A stretch of DNA of 64,000 bases from Megalopta genalis (Eukaryota > Arthropoda > Insecta > Hymenoptera > Halictidae), in NCBI RefSeq assembly GCF_051020955.1, contig NW_027476966.1, positions 50,007 through 114,006 on the forward strand, written 5' to 3'. Shown one piece after another: positions 24,250 to 38,441 of the stretch (position 1 is the stretch's first letter; every line of letters begins with the position of its first letter). The notes under the pieces were generated by a model that was not told where the DNA came from, ran no database searches, and was given only the letters and a program-made list of their open reading frames with translations. A program made the position numbers and the translations under genes.

Positions 24250-27200
24250 GCTTCAAATACTTGTGATATACATGATTTAGCTTCAACTGCATGCGAAACA
24301 AACGTGTTAGCTTAAAATCCATGCGGAACACATGATTTAGCTTCAAATCAATGCGAAGTAGAATGCTGATCTTCGAATCCATGCGAAACAAATGGTTTAG
24401 CTTCAAATACTTGTGATATACATGATTTAGCTTCAACTGCATGCGAAACAAACGAGTTAGCTTCAAGTCCAAACGAAACACATGATTTATCTTCCATGCA
24501 TTGCGTAGTAGAAGGTTTAACTACAAATCCATGCGATTCAAGTGATTTAGGTTAAAATACTTGCTATATAATGGATTTAGCTTCAACTGGAAGCGAGACA
24601 AACGAGTTAGCTTCACATTCATGCGAAACACATGATTTAGATTCAAATCAATGCGAGGTAAAAGCTTTGTCTTCAAATCCATGCGAAACAAATGATTTAG
24701 CTTCAAATACTTTCGATATAAATGATTTAGATTCAACTGCAGGCGAAACAAACGAGTTAACTTCAAATCCATGCGAAACACATGATTTAGTTTCAAATCA
24801 ATGCGAAGTAGAAGACTGACCTTCAAATCCATGTGAAACGAATAGTTGAGCTTCCAAAACTTTTGATATACATGATTTAGCTTCAACAATATGCGAAGCA
24901 AACGAGTTATCTTCAAATCCAAGCGAAACACATGATTTAGCTTCAAATCAATGCGAAGTAGAAGGCTTAGCTTCAAATCCATGGGAATCAAATGGTTTAG
25001 CTTCAAATACTTGTGATACACTTGATTTAGCTTCAACTGCATGCGAAACAAACGAGTTAGCTTGAAATCCATTTGAAACAAATGGCTTAGCATCAAATCA
25101 ATGCGAAGTAGAAAGCTGACCTTCGAATCCATGCGAAGCAAATGGTTTAGCTTCAAATACTTGTGATATAAATGATTTAGTTTCAACAGCATGCGAAACA
25201 AACGAGTTAGCTTCGAATCCATGCGAAACAAATGGTTTAACTTCAAATACTTGTGATATACATGATTTAGCTTCAACAGCATGCGAAGCAAATGAGTTAT
25301 CTTCAAATCCAAACGAAACACATGATTTATCTTCAAATCAATGCTAAGTAGAAAGCTTAGCTTCAAATCCATGGGAATAAAATGGTTTAGCTTCAAATAC
25401 TTGTGATATACATGATTTAGTTTCAACTGCTAGCGAAAAAACGAATCAGCTTCAAATCCAAACGAAACACATGATTTAGCCTCAAATCAATGCGAAGTAG
25501 AAGGCTTAGCTTCGAATCCATGAGAAACAAATGGTTGAACTTCAAATACTTGTGATATACATGATTTAGCTTCAACAGCATGCGAAACAAACGAGTTAGC
25601 TTCAAATCCATGCGAAACACATGATTTAGCTTCAAATCAATGCGAAGTAGAAGGGTTATCTTCGAATCCATGCGAAACAAATGGTTTAGCTGCAAATATT
25701 TGTGATATACATGATTTAGCTTCAACTGCATGCGAAACAAACGAGTTAACTTCAAATCCATGCGAAACACATGAGTTAGCTTCAAATCAATGCGAAGTGC
25801 AAGGCTTATCTTCGAATCCATGCGAAGCAAATGGTTTAGCTTCAAATACTTGTGATATAAATGATTTAGTTTCAACAGCATGCGAAACAAACGAGTTAGA
25901 TTCAAATTCATGCTAAACACATGATTTAGCTTCAAATAAATGCGAAATAGATGGATTATCTTCGAATCCATGAGAAACGAATGGTTTAACTTCAAATACT
26001 TGTGATATACATGATTTAGCTTCAACAGCAGGCGAAACAAACGAGTTAGCTTCAAATCCATGCGAAACACATGATTTAGCTTCAAATCAATGCGAAGTAG
26101 GAGGCATATCTTCGATTCCTTGCGATACAAATTGTTTAGCTTCAAATACTTGTGATATACATGATTTAGCTTCAACAGCATGCGAAACAAACGAGTTAGC
26201 TTCAAATCCATGCGAAACACATGATTTAGATTAAAATCAATGCGAAGTAGAAGGCTTATCTTCGAATAAATGCGAAACAAATGATATAGCTTCAAATACT
26301 TGTGATATACATGATTTAGTTCCAACAGCATGCGAAACAAACGAGTTAGAATCAAATCCATGCGAAACAAATGATTTAGCTTCAAATCAATGCGAAGTAG
26401 AAGGCTTATCTTCGAATCCATGCGAAACAAATGGTTTAGCTGCAAATATTTGTGATATACATGATTTAGCTTCAACTGCATGCGAAACAAACGAGTTAAC
26501 TTCAAATCCATGCGAAACACATGAGTTAGCTTCAAATCAATGCGAAGTGCAAGGCTTATCTTCGAATCCATGCGAAGCAAATGGTTTAGCTTCAAATACT
26601 TGTGATATAAATGATTTAGTTTCAACAGCATGCGAAACAAACGAGTTAGATTCAAATTCATGCTAAACACATAATTTAGCTTCAAATCAATGCGAAATAG
26701 ATGGATTACCTTCGAATCCATGAGAAACAAATGGTTTAACTTCAAATACTTGTGTTATACATGATTTAGCTTCAACAGCATGCGAAGCAAACGAGTTATC
26801 TTCAAATCCAAGCGAAACACATGATTTATCTTCAAATCAATGCTAAGTAGAAAACTTAGCTTCAAATCCATGGGAATCAAATGGTTTAGCTTCAAATACT
26901 TGTGATATACATGATTCAGCTTCAACTGCATGCGAAACAAACGAGTTAGCTTCAAATCCATGCGAAACACATGATTTAGATTAAAATCAATGCGAAGTAG
27001 AAGGCTTATCTTCGAATAAATGCGAAACAAATGATATAGCTTCAAATACTTGTGATATACATGATTTAGTTCCAACAGCATGCGAAACAAACGAGTTAGT
27101 TTCAAGTCCAAACGAAAAACATGATTTAGCATCAAGTCAACGCGAAGTTGGTGGCTTAGCTTCAAATCCATGCGAAACGAAAGATTTAGCTTCACATACT

Positions 27201-29583
27201 TGTGAATATAAGTGATATAGCTTCAAATGCAGGCGAAACAAACGAGTTAGCTTCAAACCCATGCGAAACACATGACTTAGCATCTAATCAATGCGAAGTA
27301 GAAGGCTAATCTTCGAATCCATGCGAAACAAATGATATAGCTTCAAATAATTGTGATATACATGATTTATTTTCAACAGCATGCGAAACAAACGAGTTAG
27401 ATTCAAATCCATGCAAAACACATGATTTAGCTTCAAATCATTGCGAAATAGATGGATTATCTTCGAATCCATGAGAAACAAATGGTTTAACTTCAAATAC
27501 TTGTGATATACTTGATTTAGCTTCAACAGCATGCGAAGCAAACGAGTTATCTTCAAATCCAAGCGAAACACATGATTTATCTTCAAATCAATGCTAAGTA
27601 GAAAGCTTAGCTTCAAATCCATGGGAATCAAATGGTTTAGCTTCAAATACTTGTGATATACATGATTCAGCTTCAACTGCATGCGAAACAAACGAGTTAG
27701 CTTCAAATCCATGCGAAACACATGATTTAGATTAAAATCAATGCGAAGTAGAAGGCTTATCTTCGAATAAATGCGAAACAAATGATATAGCTTCAAATAC
27801 TTGTGATAAACATGATTTAGTTCAAAGAGCATGCGAAACAAACGAGTTAGCTTCAAGTCCAAACGAAAAACATGATTTAGCATCAAGTCAACGCGAAGTT
27901 GATGGCTTAGCTTCAAATCCATGCGAAACGAAAGATTTAGCTTCACATACTTGTGAATATAAGTGATATAGCTTCAAATGCAGGCGAAACAAACGAGTTA
28001 GCTTCAAACCCATGCGAAACACATGACTTAGCATCTAATCAATGCGAAGTAGAAGGCTAATCTTCGAATCCATGCGAAACACATGATATAGCTTCAAATA
28101 CTTGTGATATACATGATTTAGCTTCAACAGCATGCGAAATAAACGAGTTAGATTCAAATCCATGCGAAACACATGATTTAGCTTCAAATCAATGCGAAGA
28201 AGAAGGGTTATCTTCGAATCCATGCGAAACGAATAGTTTAGCTTCAATTACTTGTGATATACATGATTCAGCTTCAACTGCATGCGAAACAAACGAGTTA
28301 GCTTCAAACCCATGCGAAACACATGATTTAGCATCTAATCAATGCTAAGTAGAAAGCTTAGCTTCAAATCCATGGGAATCAAATTGCTTAGTTTCAAATA
28401 CTTGTGATACACTTGATTTAGCTTCAACAGCATGCGAAACAAACGAGTTAGATTCAAATCCATGCAAAACACGTGATTTAGCTTCAAATCAATGCGAAAT
28501 AGATGGATTATCTTCGAATCCATGCGAAACAAATGGTTTAACTGCAAATACTTGTGATATACATGATTTAGCTTCAACAGCGTGCGAAGCAAACGAGTTA
28601 TCTTCAAATCCAAGCGAAACACATGATTTATCTTCAAATCAATGCTAAGTAGAAAGCTTAGCTTCAAATCCATGGGAATCAAATGGTTAAGCTTCAAATA
28701 CTTGTGATATACATGATTCAGCTTCAACTGCATGCGAAACAAACGAGTTAGCTTCAAATCCATGCGAAACACATGATTTAGATTAAAATCAACGCGAAGT
28801 AGAAGGCTTATCTTCGAATAAATGCGAAACAAATGATATAGCTTCAAATACTTGTGATAAACATGATTTAGTTCAAAGAGCATGCGAAACAAACGAGTTA
28901 GCTTCAAGTCCAAACGAAAAACATGATTTAGCATCAAGTCAACGCGAAGTTGATGGCTCAGCTTCAAATCCATGCGAAACGAAAGATTTAGCTTCACATA
29001 CTTGTGAATATAAGTGATATAGCTTCAAATGCAGGCGAAACAAACGAGTTAGCTTCAAACCCATGCGAAACACATGACTTAGCATCTAATCAATGCGAAG
29101 TAGAAGGCTAATCTTCGAATCCATGCGAAACACATGATATAGCTTCAAATACTTGTGATATACATGATTTAGTTTCAACAGCATGCGAAACAAACGAGTT
29201 AGATTCAAATCCATGCGAAACACATGATTTAGCTTCAAATCAATGCGAAGAAGAAGGGTTATCTTCGAATCCATGCGATACGAATAGTTTAGCTTCAATT
29301 ACTTGTGATATACATGATTCAGCTTCAACTGCATGCGAAACAAACGAGTTAGCTTCAAACCCATGCGAAACACATGATTTAGCATCTAATCAATGCTAAG
29401 TAGAAAGCTTAGTTTCAAATCCATGGGAATCAAATTGTTTAGTTTCAAATACTTGTGATACACTTGATTTAGCTTCAACAGCATGCGAAACAAACGAGTT
29501 AGATTCAAATCCATGCAAAACACGTGATTTAGCTTCAAATCAATGCGAAATAGATGGATTATCTTCGAATCCATGCGAAACAA
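24250..29583 (+). repeat. Duplicated 5.33-kb unit (period 6,332), copy 1
   Basis: Matches 30,582-35,915 base for base except at three positions I noticed: 25,529 (A versus G at 31,861), 28,689 (A versus T) and 29,157 (G versus C at 35,489). The left edge is where AATGGTTCAG (24,241) and GTATAGTTT (30,571) give way to shared sequence. The right edge is where AATGATTTAGC (29,584) diverges from TATGGTTTAAC. It contains one 29-mer (25,414-25,442) and three 31-mers, which account for the offset 211 x 30 + 2. Confidence 0.9.
24454..24843 (+). repeat. Block Q, copy 7
   Basis: First block Q of the 6,332-bp unit. It has the private change GCAGGCGAAACAAACG in place of GCATGCGAAACAAACG, which copy 8 shares, and is followed by AATAGTTGAGCTTCC with a TTGAG variant found only in this pair. 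Confidence 0.9.
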
Positions 29584-30608
29584 ATGATTTAGCTTCAAAT
29601 ACTTTCGATATAAATGATTTAGATTCAACTGCATGCGAAACAAACGAGTTAACTTCAAATCCATGCGAAACACATGATTTAGTTTCAAATCAATGCTAAG
29701 TAGAAGACTGACCTTCAAATCCATGTGAAACGAATAGATTAGCTTCCAAAACTTTTGATATACATGATTTAGCTTCAACAGCATGCGAAGCAAACGAGTT
29801 ATCTTCAAATCCAAGCGAAACACATGATTTAGCTTCAAATCAATGCGAAGTAGAAGGCTTAGCTTCAAATCCATGGGAATCAAATGGTTTAGCTTCAGAT
29901 ACTTGTGATACACTTGATTTAGCTTCAACTGCATGCGAAACAAACGAGTTAGCTTGAAATCCATTTGAAACAAATGACTTAGCATCAAATCAATGCGAAG
30001 TAGAAAGCTGACCTTCGAATCCATGCGAAGCAAATGGTTTAGCTTCAAATACTTGTGATATAAATGATTTAGTTTCAACAGCATGCGAAACAAACGAGTT
30101 AGCTTCGAATCCATGCGAAACAAATGGTTTAACTTCAAATACTTGTGATATACATGATTTAGCTTGAACAGCATGCGAAACAAACGAGTTAGCTTCAAAT
30201 CCATGCGAAACACATGATTTAGATTAAAATCAATGCGAAGTAGAAGGCTTATCTTCGAATAAATGCGAAACAAATGATATAGCTTCAAATACTTGTGATA
30301 TACATGATTTAGTTCCAACAGCATGCGAAACAAACGAGTTAGAATCAAATCCATGCGAAACAAATGATCTAGCTTCAAATCAATGCGAAGAAGAAGGGTT
30401 ATCTTCGAATCCATGCGAAACGAATAGTTTAGCTTCAATTACTTGTGATATACATGATTCAGCTTCAACAGCATGCGAAACAAACGAGTTAGCTTCAAAT
30501 CCATGCGAAACACATGATTTAGCTTCAAATCAATGCGAAGTGGAAGACTTATCTTCGAATCCATGCGAAACGTATAGTTTAGCTTCAAATACTTGTGATA
30601 TACATGAT
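28096..30608 (+). repeat. 2.5-kb segment (offsets 7,833 and 7,888), copy 1
   Basis: Begins inside the 6,332-bp unit and extends past its right edge. It includes the 31-mer at 28,985 and partial block Q copy a. It ends where TACATGATTTAGC here (30,601) is ATACATGATTCAGC in the next copy. Confidence 0.84.
29586..29735 (+). repeat. Partial block Q (right 150 bp only), copy a
   Basis: Only the last five monomers of block Q (D with ACTTTCGATATAAAT through C with GACTGACCTTC), joined on the left to an ordinary C monomer (GGATTATCTTCGAATCC). B reads CAATGCTAAGTAG, giving a plus-frame stop. The exact five-monomer cut suggests recombination in HOR register. Confidence 0.85.
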
Positions 30609-33600
30609 TTAGCTTCAACTGCATGCGAAACAAACGTGTTAGCTTAAAATCCATGCGGAACACATGATTTAGCTTCAAATCAATGCGAAGTAGAATGCTG
30701 ATCTTCGAATCCATGCGAAACAAATGGTTTAGCTTCAAATACTTGTGATATACATGATTTAGCTTCAACTGCATGCGAAACAAACGAGTTAGCTTCAAGT
30801 CCAAACGAAACACATGATTTATCTTCCATGCATTGCGTAGTAGAAGGTTTAACTACAAATCCATGCGATTCAAGTGATTTAGGTTAAAATACTTGCTATA
30901 TAATGGATTTAGCTTCAACTGGAAGCGAGACAAACGAGTTAGCTTCACATTCATGCGAAACACATGATTTAGATTCAAATCAATGCGAGGTAAAAGCTTT
31001 GTCTTCAAATCCATGCGAAACAAATGATTTAGCTTCAAATACTTTCGATATAAATGATTTAGATTCAACTGCAGGCGAAACAAACGAGTTAACTTCAAAT
31101 CCATGCGAAACACATGATTTAGTTTCAAATCAATGCGAAGTAGAAGACTGACCTTCAAATCCATGTGAAACGAATAGTTGAGCTTCCAAAACTTTTGATA
31201 TACATGATTTAGCTTCAACAATATGCGAAGCAAACGAGTTATCTTCAAATCCAAGCGAAACACATGATTTAGCTTCAAATCAATGCGAAGTAGAAGGCTT
31301 AGCTTCAAATCCATGGGAATCAAATGGTTTAGCTTCAAATACTTGTGATACACTTGATTTAGCTTCAACTGCATGCGAAACAAACGAGTTAGCTTGAAAT
31401 CCATTTGAAACAAATGGCTTAGCATCAAATCAATGCGAAGTAGAAAGCTGACCTTCGAATCCATGCGAAGCAAATGGTTTAGCTTCAAATACTTGTGATA
31501 TAAATGATTTAGTTTCAACAGCATGCGAAACAAACGAGTTAGCTTCGAATCCATGCGAAACAAATGGTTTAACTTCAAATACTTGTGATATACATGATTT
31601 AGCTTCAACAGCATGCGAAGCAAATGAGTTATCTTCAAATCCAAACGAAACACATGATTTATCTTCAAATCAATGCTAAGTAGAAAGCTTAGCTTCAAAT
31701 CCATGGGAATAAAATGGTTTAGCTTCAAATACTTGTGATATACATGATTTAGTTTCAACTGCTAGCGAAAAAACGAATCAGCTTCAAATCCAAACGAAAC
31801 ACATGATTTAGCCTCAAATCAATGCGAAGTAGAAGGCTTAGCTTCGAATCCATGAGAAACGAATGGTTGAACTTCAAATACTTGTGATATACATGATTTA
31901 GCTTCAACAGCATGCGAAACAAACGAGTTAGCTTCAAATCCATGCGAAACACATGATTTAGCTTCAAATCAATGCGAAGTAGAAGGGTTATCTTCGAATC
32001 CATGCGAAACAAATGGTTTAGCTGCAAATATTTGTGATATACATGATTTAGCTTCAACTGCATGCGAAACAAACGAGTTAACTTCAAATCCATGCGAAAC
32101 ACATGAGTTAGCTTCAAATCAATGCGAAGTGCAAGGCTTATCTTCGAATCCATGCGAAGCAAATGGTTTAGCTTCAAATACTTGTGATATAAATGATTTA
32201 GTTTCAACAGCATGCGAAACAAACGAGTTAGATTCAAATTCATGCTAAACACATGATTTAGCTTCAAATAAATGCGAAATAGATGGATTATCTTCGAATC
32301 CATGAGAAACGAATGGTTTAACTTCAAATACTTGTGATATACATGATTTAGCTTCAACAGCAGGCGAAACAAACGAGTTAGCTTCAAATCCATGCGAAAC
32401 ACATGATTTAGCTTCAAATCAATGCGAAGTAGGAGGCATATCTTCGATTCCTTGCGATACAAATTGTTTAGCTTCAAATACTTGTGATATACATGATTTA
32501 GCTTCAACAGCATGCGAAACAAACGAGTTAGCTTCAAATCCATGCGAAACACATGATTTAGATTAAAATCAATGCGAAGTAGAAGGCTTATCTTCGAATA
32601 AATGCGAAACAAATGATATAGCTTCAAATACTTGTGATATACATGATTTAGTTCCAACAGCATGCGAAACAAACGAGTTAGAATCAAATCCATGCGAAAC
32701 AAATGATTTAGCTTCAAATCAATGCGAAGTAGAAGGCTTATCTTCGAATCCATGCGAAACAAATGGTTTAGCTGCAAATATTTGTGATATACATGATTTA
32801 GCTTCAACTGCATGCGAAACAAACGAGTTAACTTCAAATCCATGCGAAACACATGAGTTAGCTTCAAATCAATGCGAAGTGCAAGGCTTATCTTCGAATC
32901 CATGCGAAGCAAATGGTTTAGCTTCAAATACTTGTGATATAAATGATTTAGTTTCAACAGCATGCGAAACAAACGAGTTAGATTCAAATTCATGCTAAAC
33001 ACATAATTTAGCTTCAAATCAATGCGAAATAGATGGATTACCTTCGAATCCATGAGAAACAAATGGTTTAACTTCAAATACTTGTGTTATACATGATTTA
33101 GCTTCAACAGCATGCGAAGCAAACGAGTTATCTTCAAATCCAAGCGAAACACATGATTTATCTTCAAATCAATGCTAAGTAGAAAACTTAGCTTCAAATC
33201 CATGGGAATCAAATGGTTTAGCTTCAAATACTTGTGATATACATGATTCAGCTTCAACTGCATGCGAAACAAACGAGTTAGCTTCAAATCCATGCGAAAC
33301 ACATGATTTAGATTAAAATCAATGCGAAGTAGAAGGCTTATCTTCGAATAAATGCGAAACAAATGATATAGCTTCAAATACTTGTGATATACATGATTTA
33401 GTTCCAACAGCATGCGAAACAAACGAGTTAGTTTCAAGTCCAAACGAAAAACATGATTTAGCATCAAGTCAACGCGAAGTTGGTGGCTTAGCTTCAAATC
33501 CATGCGAAACGAAAGATTTAGCTTCACATACTTGTGAATATAAGTGATATAGCTTCAAATGCAGGCGAAACAAACGAGTTAGCTTCAAACCCATGCGAAA

Positions 33601-35915
33601 CACATGACTTAGCATCTAATCAATGCGAAGTAGAAGGCTAATCTTCGAATCCATGCGAAACAAATGATATAGCTTCAAATAATTGTGATATACATGATTT
33701 ATTTTCAACAGCATGCGAAACAAACGAGTTAGATTCAAATCCATGCAAAACACATGATTTAGCTTCAAATCATTGCGAAATAGATGGATTATCTTCGAAT
33801 CCATGAGAAACAAATGGTTTAACTTCAAATACTTGTGATATACTTGATTTAGCTTCAACAGCATGCGAAGCAAACGAGTTATCTTCAAATCCAAGCGAAA
33901 CACATGATTTATCTTCAAATCAATGCTAAGTAGAAAGCTTAGCTTCAAATCCATGGGAATCAAATGGTTTAGCTTCAAATACTTGTGATATACATGATTC
34001 AGCTTCAACTGCATGCGAAACAAACGAGTTAGCTTCAAATCCATGCGAAACACATGATTTAGATTAAAATCAATGCGAAGTAGAAGGCTTATCTTCGAAT
34101 AAATGCGAAACAAATGATATAGCTTCAAATACTTGTGATAAACATGATTTAGTTCAAAGAGCATGCGAAACAAACGAGTTAGCTTCAAGTCCAAACGAAA
34201 AACATGATTTAGCATCAAGTCAACGCGAAGTTGATGGCTTAGCTTCAAATCCATGCGAAACGAAAGATTTAGCTTCACATACTTGTGAATATAAGTGATA
34301 TAGCTTCAAATGCAGGCGAAACAAACGAGTTAGCTTCAAACCCATGCGAAACACATGACTTAGCATCTAATCAATGCGAAGTAGAAGGCTAATCTTCGAA
34401 TCCATGCGAAACACATGATATAGCTTCAAATACTTGTGATATACATGATTTAGCTTCAACAGCATGCGAAATAAACGAGTTAGATTCAAATCCATGCGAA
34501 ACACATGATTTAGCTTCAAATCAATGCGAAGAAGAAGGGTTATCTTCGAATCCATGCGAAACGAATAGTTTAGCTTCAATTACTTGTGATATACATGATT
34601 CAGCTTCAACTGCATGCGAAACAAACGAGTTAGCTTCAAACCCATGCGAAACACATGATTTAGCATCTAATCAATGCTAAGTAGAAAGCTTAGCTTCAAA
34701 TCCATGGGAATCAAATTGCTTAGTTTCAAATACTTGTGATACACTTGATTTAGCTTCAACAGCATGCGAAACAAACGAGTTAGATTCAAATCCATGCAAA
34801 ACACGTGATTTAGCTTCAAATCAATGCGAAATAGATGGATTATCTTCGAATCCATGCGAAACAAATGGTTTAACTGCAAATACTTGTGATATACATGATT
34901 TAGCTTCAACAGCGTGCGAAGCAAACGAGTTATCTTCAAATCCAAGCGAAACACATGATTTATCTTCAAATCAATGCTAAGTAGAAAGCTTAGCTTCAAA
35001 TCCATGGGAATCAAATGGTTTAGCTTCAAATACTTGTGATATACATGATTCAGCTTCAACTGCATGCGAAACAAACGAGTTAGCTTCAAATCCATGCGAA
35101 ACACATGATTTAGATTAAAATCAACGCGAAGTAGAAGGCTTATCTTCGAATAAATGCGAAACAAATGATATAGCTTCAAATACTTGTGATAAACATGATT
35201 TAGTTCAAAGAGCATGCGAAACAAACGAGTTAGCTTCAAGTCCAAACGAAAAACATGATTTAGCATCAAGTCAACGCGAAGTTGATGGCTCAGCTTCAAA
35301 TCCATGCGAAACGAAAGATTTAGCTTCACATACTTGTGAATATAAGTGATATAGCTTCAAATGCAGGCGAAACAAACGAGTTAGCTTCAAACCCATGCGA
35401 AACACATGACTTAGCATCTAATCAATGCGAAGTAGAAGGCTAATCTTCGAATCCATGCGAAACACATGATATAGCTTCAAATACTTGTCATATACATGAT
35501 TTAGTTTCAACAGCATGCGAAACAAACGAGTTAGATTCAAATCCATGCGAAACACATGATTTAGCTTCAAATCAATGCGAAGAAGAAGGGTTATCTTCGA
35601 ATCCATGCGATACGAATAGTTTAGCTTCAATTACTTGTGATATACATGATTCAGCTTCAACTGCATGCGAAACAAACGAGTTAGCTTCAAACCCATGCGA
35701 AACACATGATTTAGCATCTAATCAATGCTAAGTAGAAAGCTTAGTTTCAAATCCATGGGAATCAAATTGTTTAGTTTCAAATACTTGTGATACACTTGAT
35801 TTAGCTTCAACAGCATGCGAAACAAACGAGTTAGATTCAAATCCATGCAAAACACGTGATTTAGCTTCAAATCAATGCGAAATAGATGGATTATCTTCGA
35901 ATCCATGCGAAACAT
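30582..35915 (+). repeat. Duplicated 5.33-kb unit (period 6,332), copy 2
   Basis: Second copy, with the 29-mer at 31,746-31,774 and 31-mers at 33,515, 34,266 and 35,317. The near-identity means either a very recent duplication or conversion, or an assembly duplication; the sequence alone cannot separate these. Confidence 0.9.
30786..31175 (+). repeat. Block Q, copy 8
   Basis: Same sequence as copy 7 by eye, at +6,332, including the GCAGGCGAAAC and AGTTGAGC variants. It is the last complete block Q in the window. Confidence 0.9.
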
Positions 35916-35928
35916 ATGGTTTAACTTC

Positions 35929-38441
35929 AAATACTTGTGATATACATGATTTAGCTTCAACAGCATGCGAAATAAACGAGTTAGATTCAAATCCATGCGA
36001 AACACATGATTTAGCTTCAAATCAATGCGAAGAAGAAGGGTTATCTTCGAATCCATGCGAAACGAATAGTTTAGCTTCAATTACTTGTGATATACATGAT
36101 TCAGCTTCAACTGCATGCGAAACAAACGAGTTAGCTTCAAACCCATGCGAAACACATGATTTAGCATCTAATCAATGCTAAGTAGAAAGCTTAGCTTCAA
36201 ATCCATGGGAATCAAATTGCTTAGTTTCAAATACTTGTGATACACTTGATTTAGCTTCAACAGCATGCGAAACAAACGAGTTAGATTCAAATCCATGCAA
36301 AACACGTGATTTAGCTTCAAATCAATGCGAAATAGATGGATTATCTTCGAATCCATGCGAAACAAATGGTTTAACTTCAAATACTTGTGATATACATGAT
36401 TTAGCTTCAACAGCGTGCGAAGCAAACGAGTTATCTTCAAATCCAAGCGAAACACATGATTTATCTTCAAATCAATGCTAAGTAGAAAGCTTAGCTTCAA
36501 ATCCATGGGAATCAAATGGTTTAGCTTCAAATACTTGTGATATACATGTTTCAGCTTCAACTGCATGCGAAACAAACGAGTTAGCTTCAAATCCATGCGA
36601 AACACATGATTTAGATTAAAATCAATGCGAAGTAGAAGGCTTATCTTCGAATAAATGCGAAACAAATGATATAGCTTCAAATACTTGTGATAAACATGAT
36701 TTAGTTCAAAGAGCATGCGAAACAAACGAGTTAGCTTCAAGTCCAAACGAAAAACATGATTTAGCATCAAGTCAACGCGAAGTTGATGGCTCAGCTTCAA
36801 ATCCATGCGAAACGAAAGATTTAGCTTCACATACTTGTGAATATAAGTGATATAGCTTCAAATGCAGGCGAAACAAACGAGTTAGCTTCAAACCCATGCG
36901 AAACACATGACTTAGCATCTAATCAATGCGAAGTAGAAGGCTAATCTTCGAATCCATGCGAAACACATGATATAGCTTCAAATACTTGTGATATACATGA
37001 TTTAGTTTCAACAGCATGCGAAACAAACGAGTTAGATTCAAATCCATGCGAAACACATGATTTAGCTTCAAATCAATGCGAAGAAGAAGGGTTATCTTCG
37101 AATCCATGCGATACGAATAGTTTAGCTTCAATTACTTGTGATATACATGATTCAGCTTCAACTGCATGCGAAACAAACGAGTTAGCTTCAAACCCATGCG
37201 AAACACATGATTTAGCATCTAATCAATGCTAAGTAGAAAGCTTAGTTTCAAATCCATGGGAATCAAATTGTTTAGTTTCAAATACTTGTGATACACTTGA
37301 TTTAGCTTCAACAGCATGCGAAACAAACGAGTTAGATTCAAATCCATGCAAAACACGTGATTTAGCTTCAAATCAATGCGAAATAGATGGATTATCTTCG
37401 AATCCATGCGAAACAAATGATTTAGCTTCAAATACTTTCGATATAAATGATTTAGATTCAACTGCATGCGAAACAAACGAGTTAACTTCAAATCCATGCG
37501 AAACACATGATTTAGTTTCAAATCAATGCTAAGTAGAAGACTGACCTTCAAATCCATGTGAAACGAATAGATTAGCTTCCAAAACTTTTGATATACATGA
37601 TTTAGCTTCAACAGCATGCGAAGCAAACGAGTTATCTTCAAATCCAAGCGAAACACATGATTTAGCTTCAAATCAATGCGAAGTAGAAGGCTTAGCTTCA
37701 AATCCATGGGAATCAAATGGTTTAGCTTCAGATACTTGTGATACACTTGATTTAGCTTCAACTGCATGCGAAACAAACGAGTTAGCTTGAAATCCATTTG
37801 AAACAAATGACTTAGCATCAAATCAATGCGAAGTAGAAAGCTGACCTTCGAATCCATGCGAAGCAAATGGTTTAGCTTCAAATACTTGTGATATAAATGA
37901 TTTAGTTTCAACAGCATGCGAAACAAACGAGTTAGCTTCGAATCCATGCGAAACAAATGGTTTAACTTCAAATACTTGTGATATACATGATTTAGCTTGA
38001 ACAGCATGCGAAACAAACGAGTTAGCTTCAAATCCATGCGAAACACATGATTTAGATTAAAATCAATGCGAAGTAGAAGGCTTATCTTCGAATAAATGCG
38101 AAACAAATGATATAGCTACAAATACTTGTGATATACATGATTTAGTTCCAACAGCATGCGAAACAAACGAGTTAGAATCAAATCCATGCGAAACAAATGA
38201 TCTAGCTTCAAATCAATGCGAAGAAGAAGGGTTATCTTCGAATCCATGCGAAACGAATAGTTTAGCTTCAATTACTTGTGATATACATGATTCAGCTTCA
38301 ACAGCATGCGAAACAAACGAGTTAGCTTCAAATCCATGCGAAACACATGATTTAGCTTCAAATCAATGCGAAGTGGAAGACTTATCTTCGAATCCATGCG
38401 AAACGTATAGTTTAGCTTCAAATACTTGTGATATACATGAT
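35929..38441 (+). repeat. 2.5-kb segment (offsets 7,833 and 7,888), copy 2
   Basis: Aligned with 28,096-30,608. The offset 7,833 equals 261 monomers plus four 31-mers minus one 29-mer lying in between. About 36,568-38,713 continues into copy 3. Confidence 0.84.
37419..37568 (+). repeat. Partial block Q, copy b
   Basis: Copy a at +7,833, with the same left junction and the same CAATGCTAAGTAG change, so the junction was formed once and then duplicated. Confidence 0.85.

Larger units (their letters stand above)
24250..35915 (+). repeat. Array segment III: 6,332-bp duplicated unit
   Basis: Two almost identical 5.33-kb stretches (24,250-29,583 and 30,582-35,915) separated by about 1 kb of related monomers. 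Each begins with a block Q, then carries the CTAGCGAAAAAACG 29-mer, then three 31-bp markers spaced 751 and 1,051 bp apart. No sequence foreign to the satellite is seen. Confidence 0.9.
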
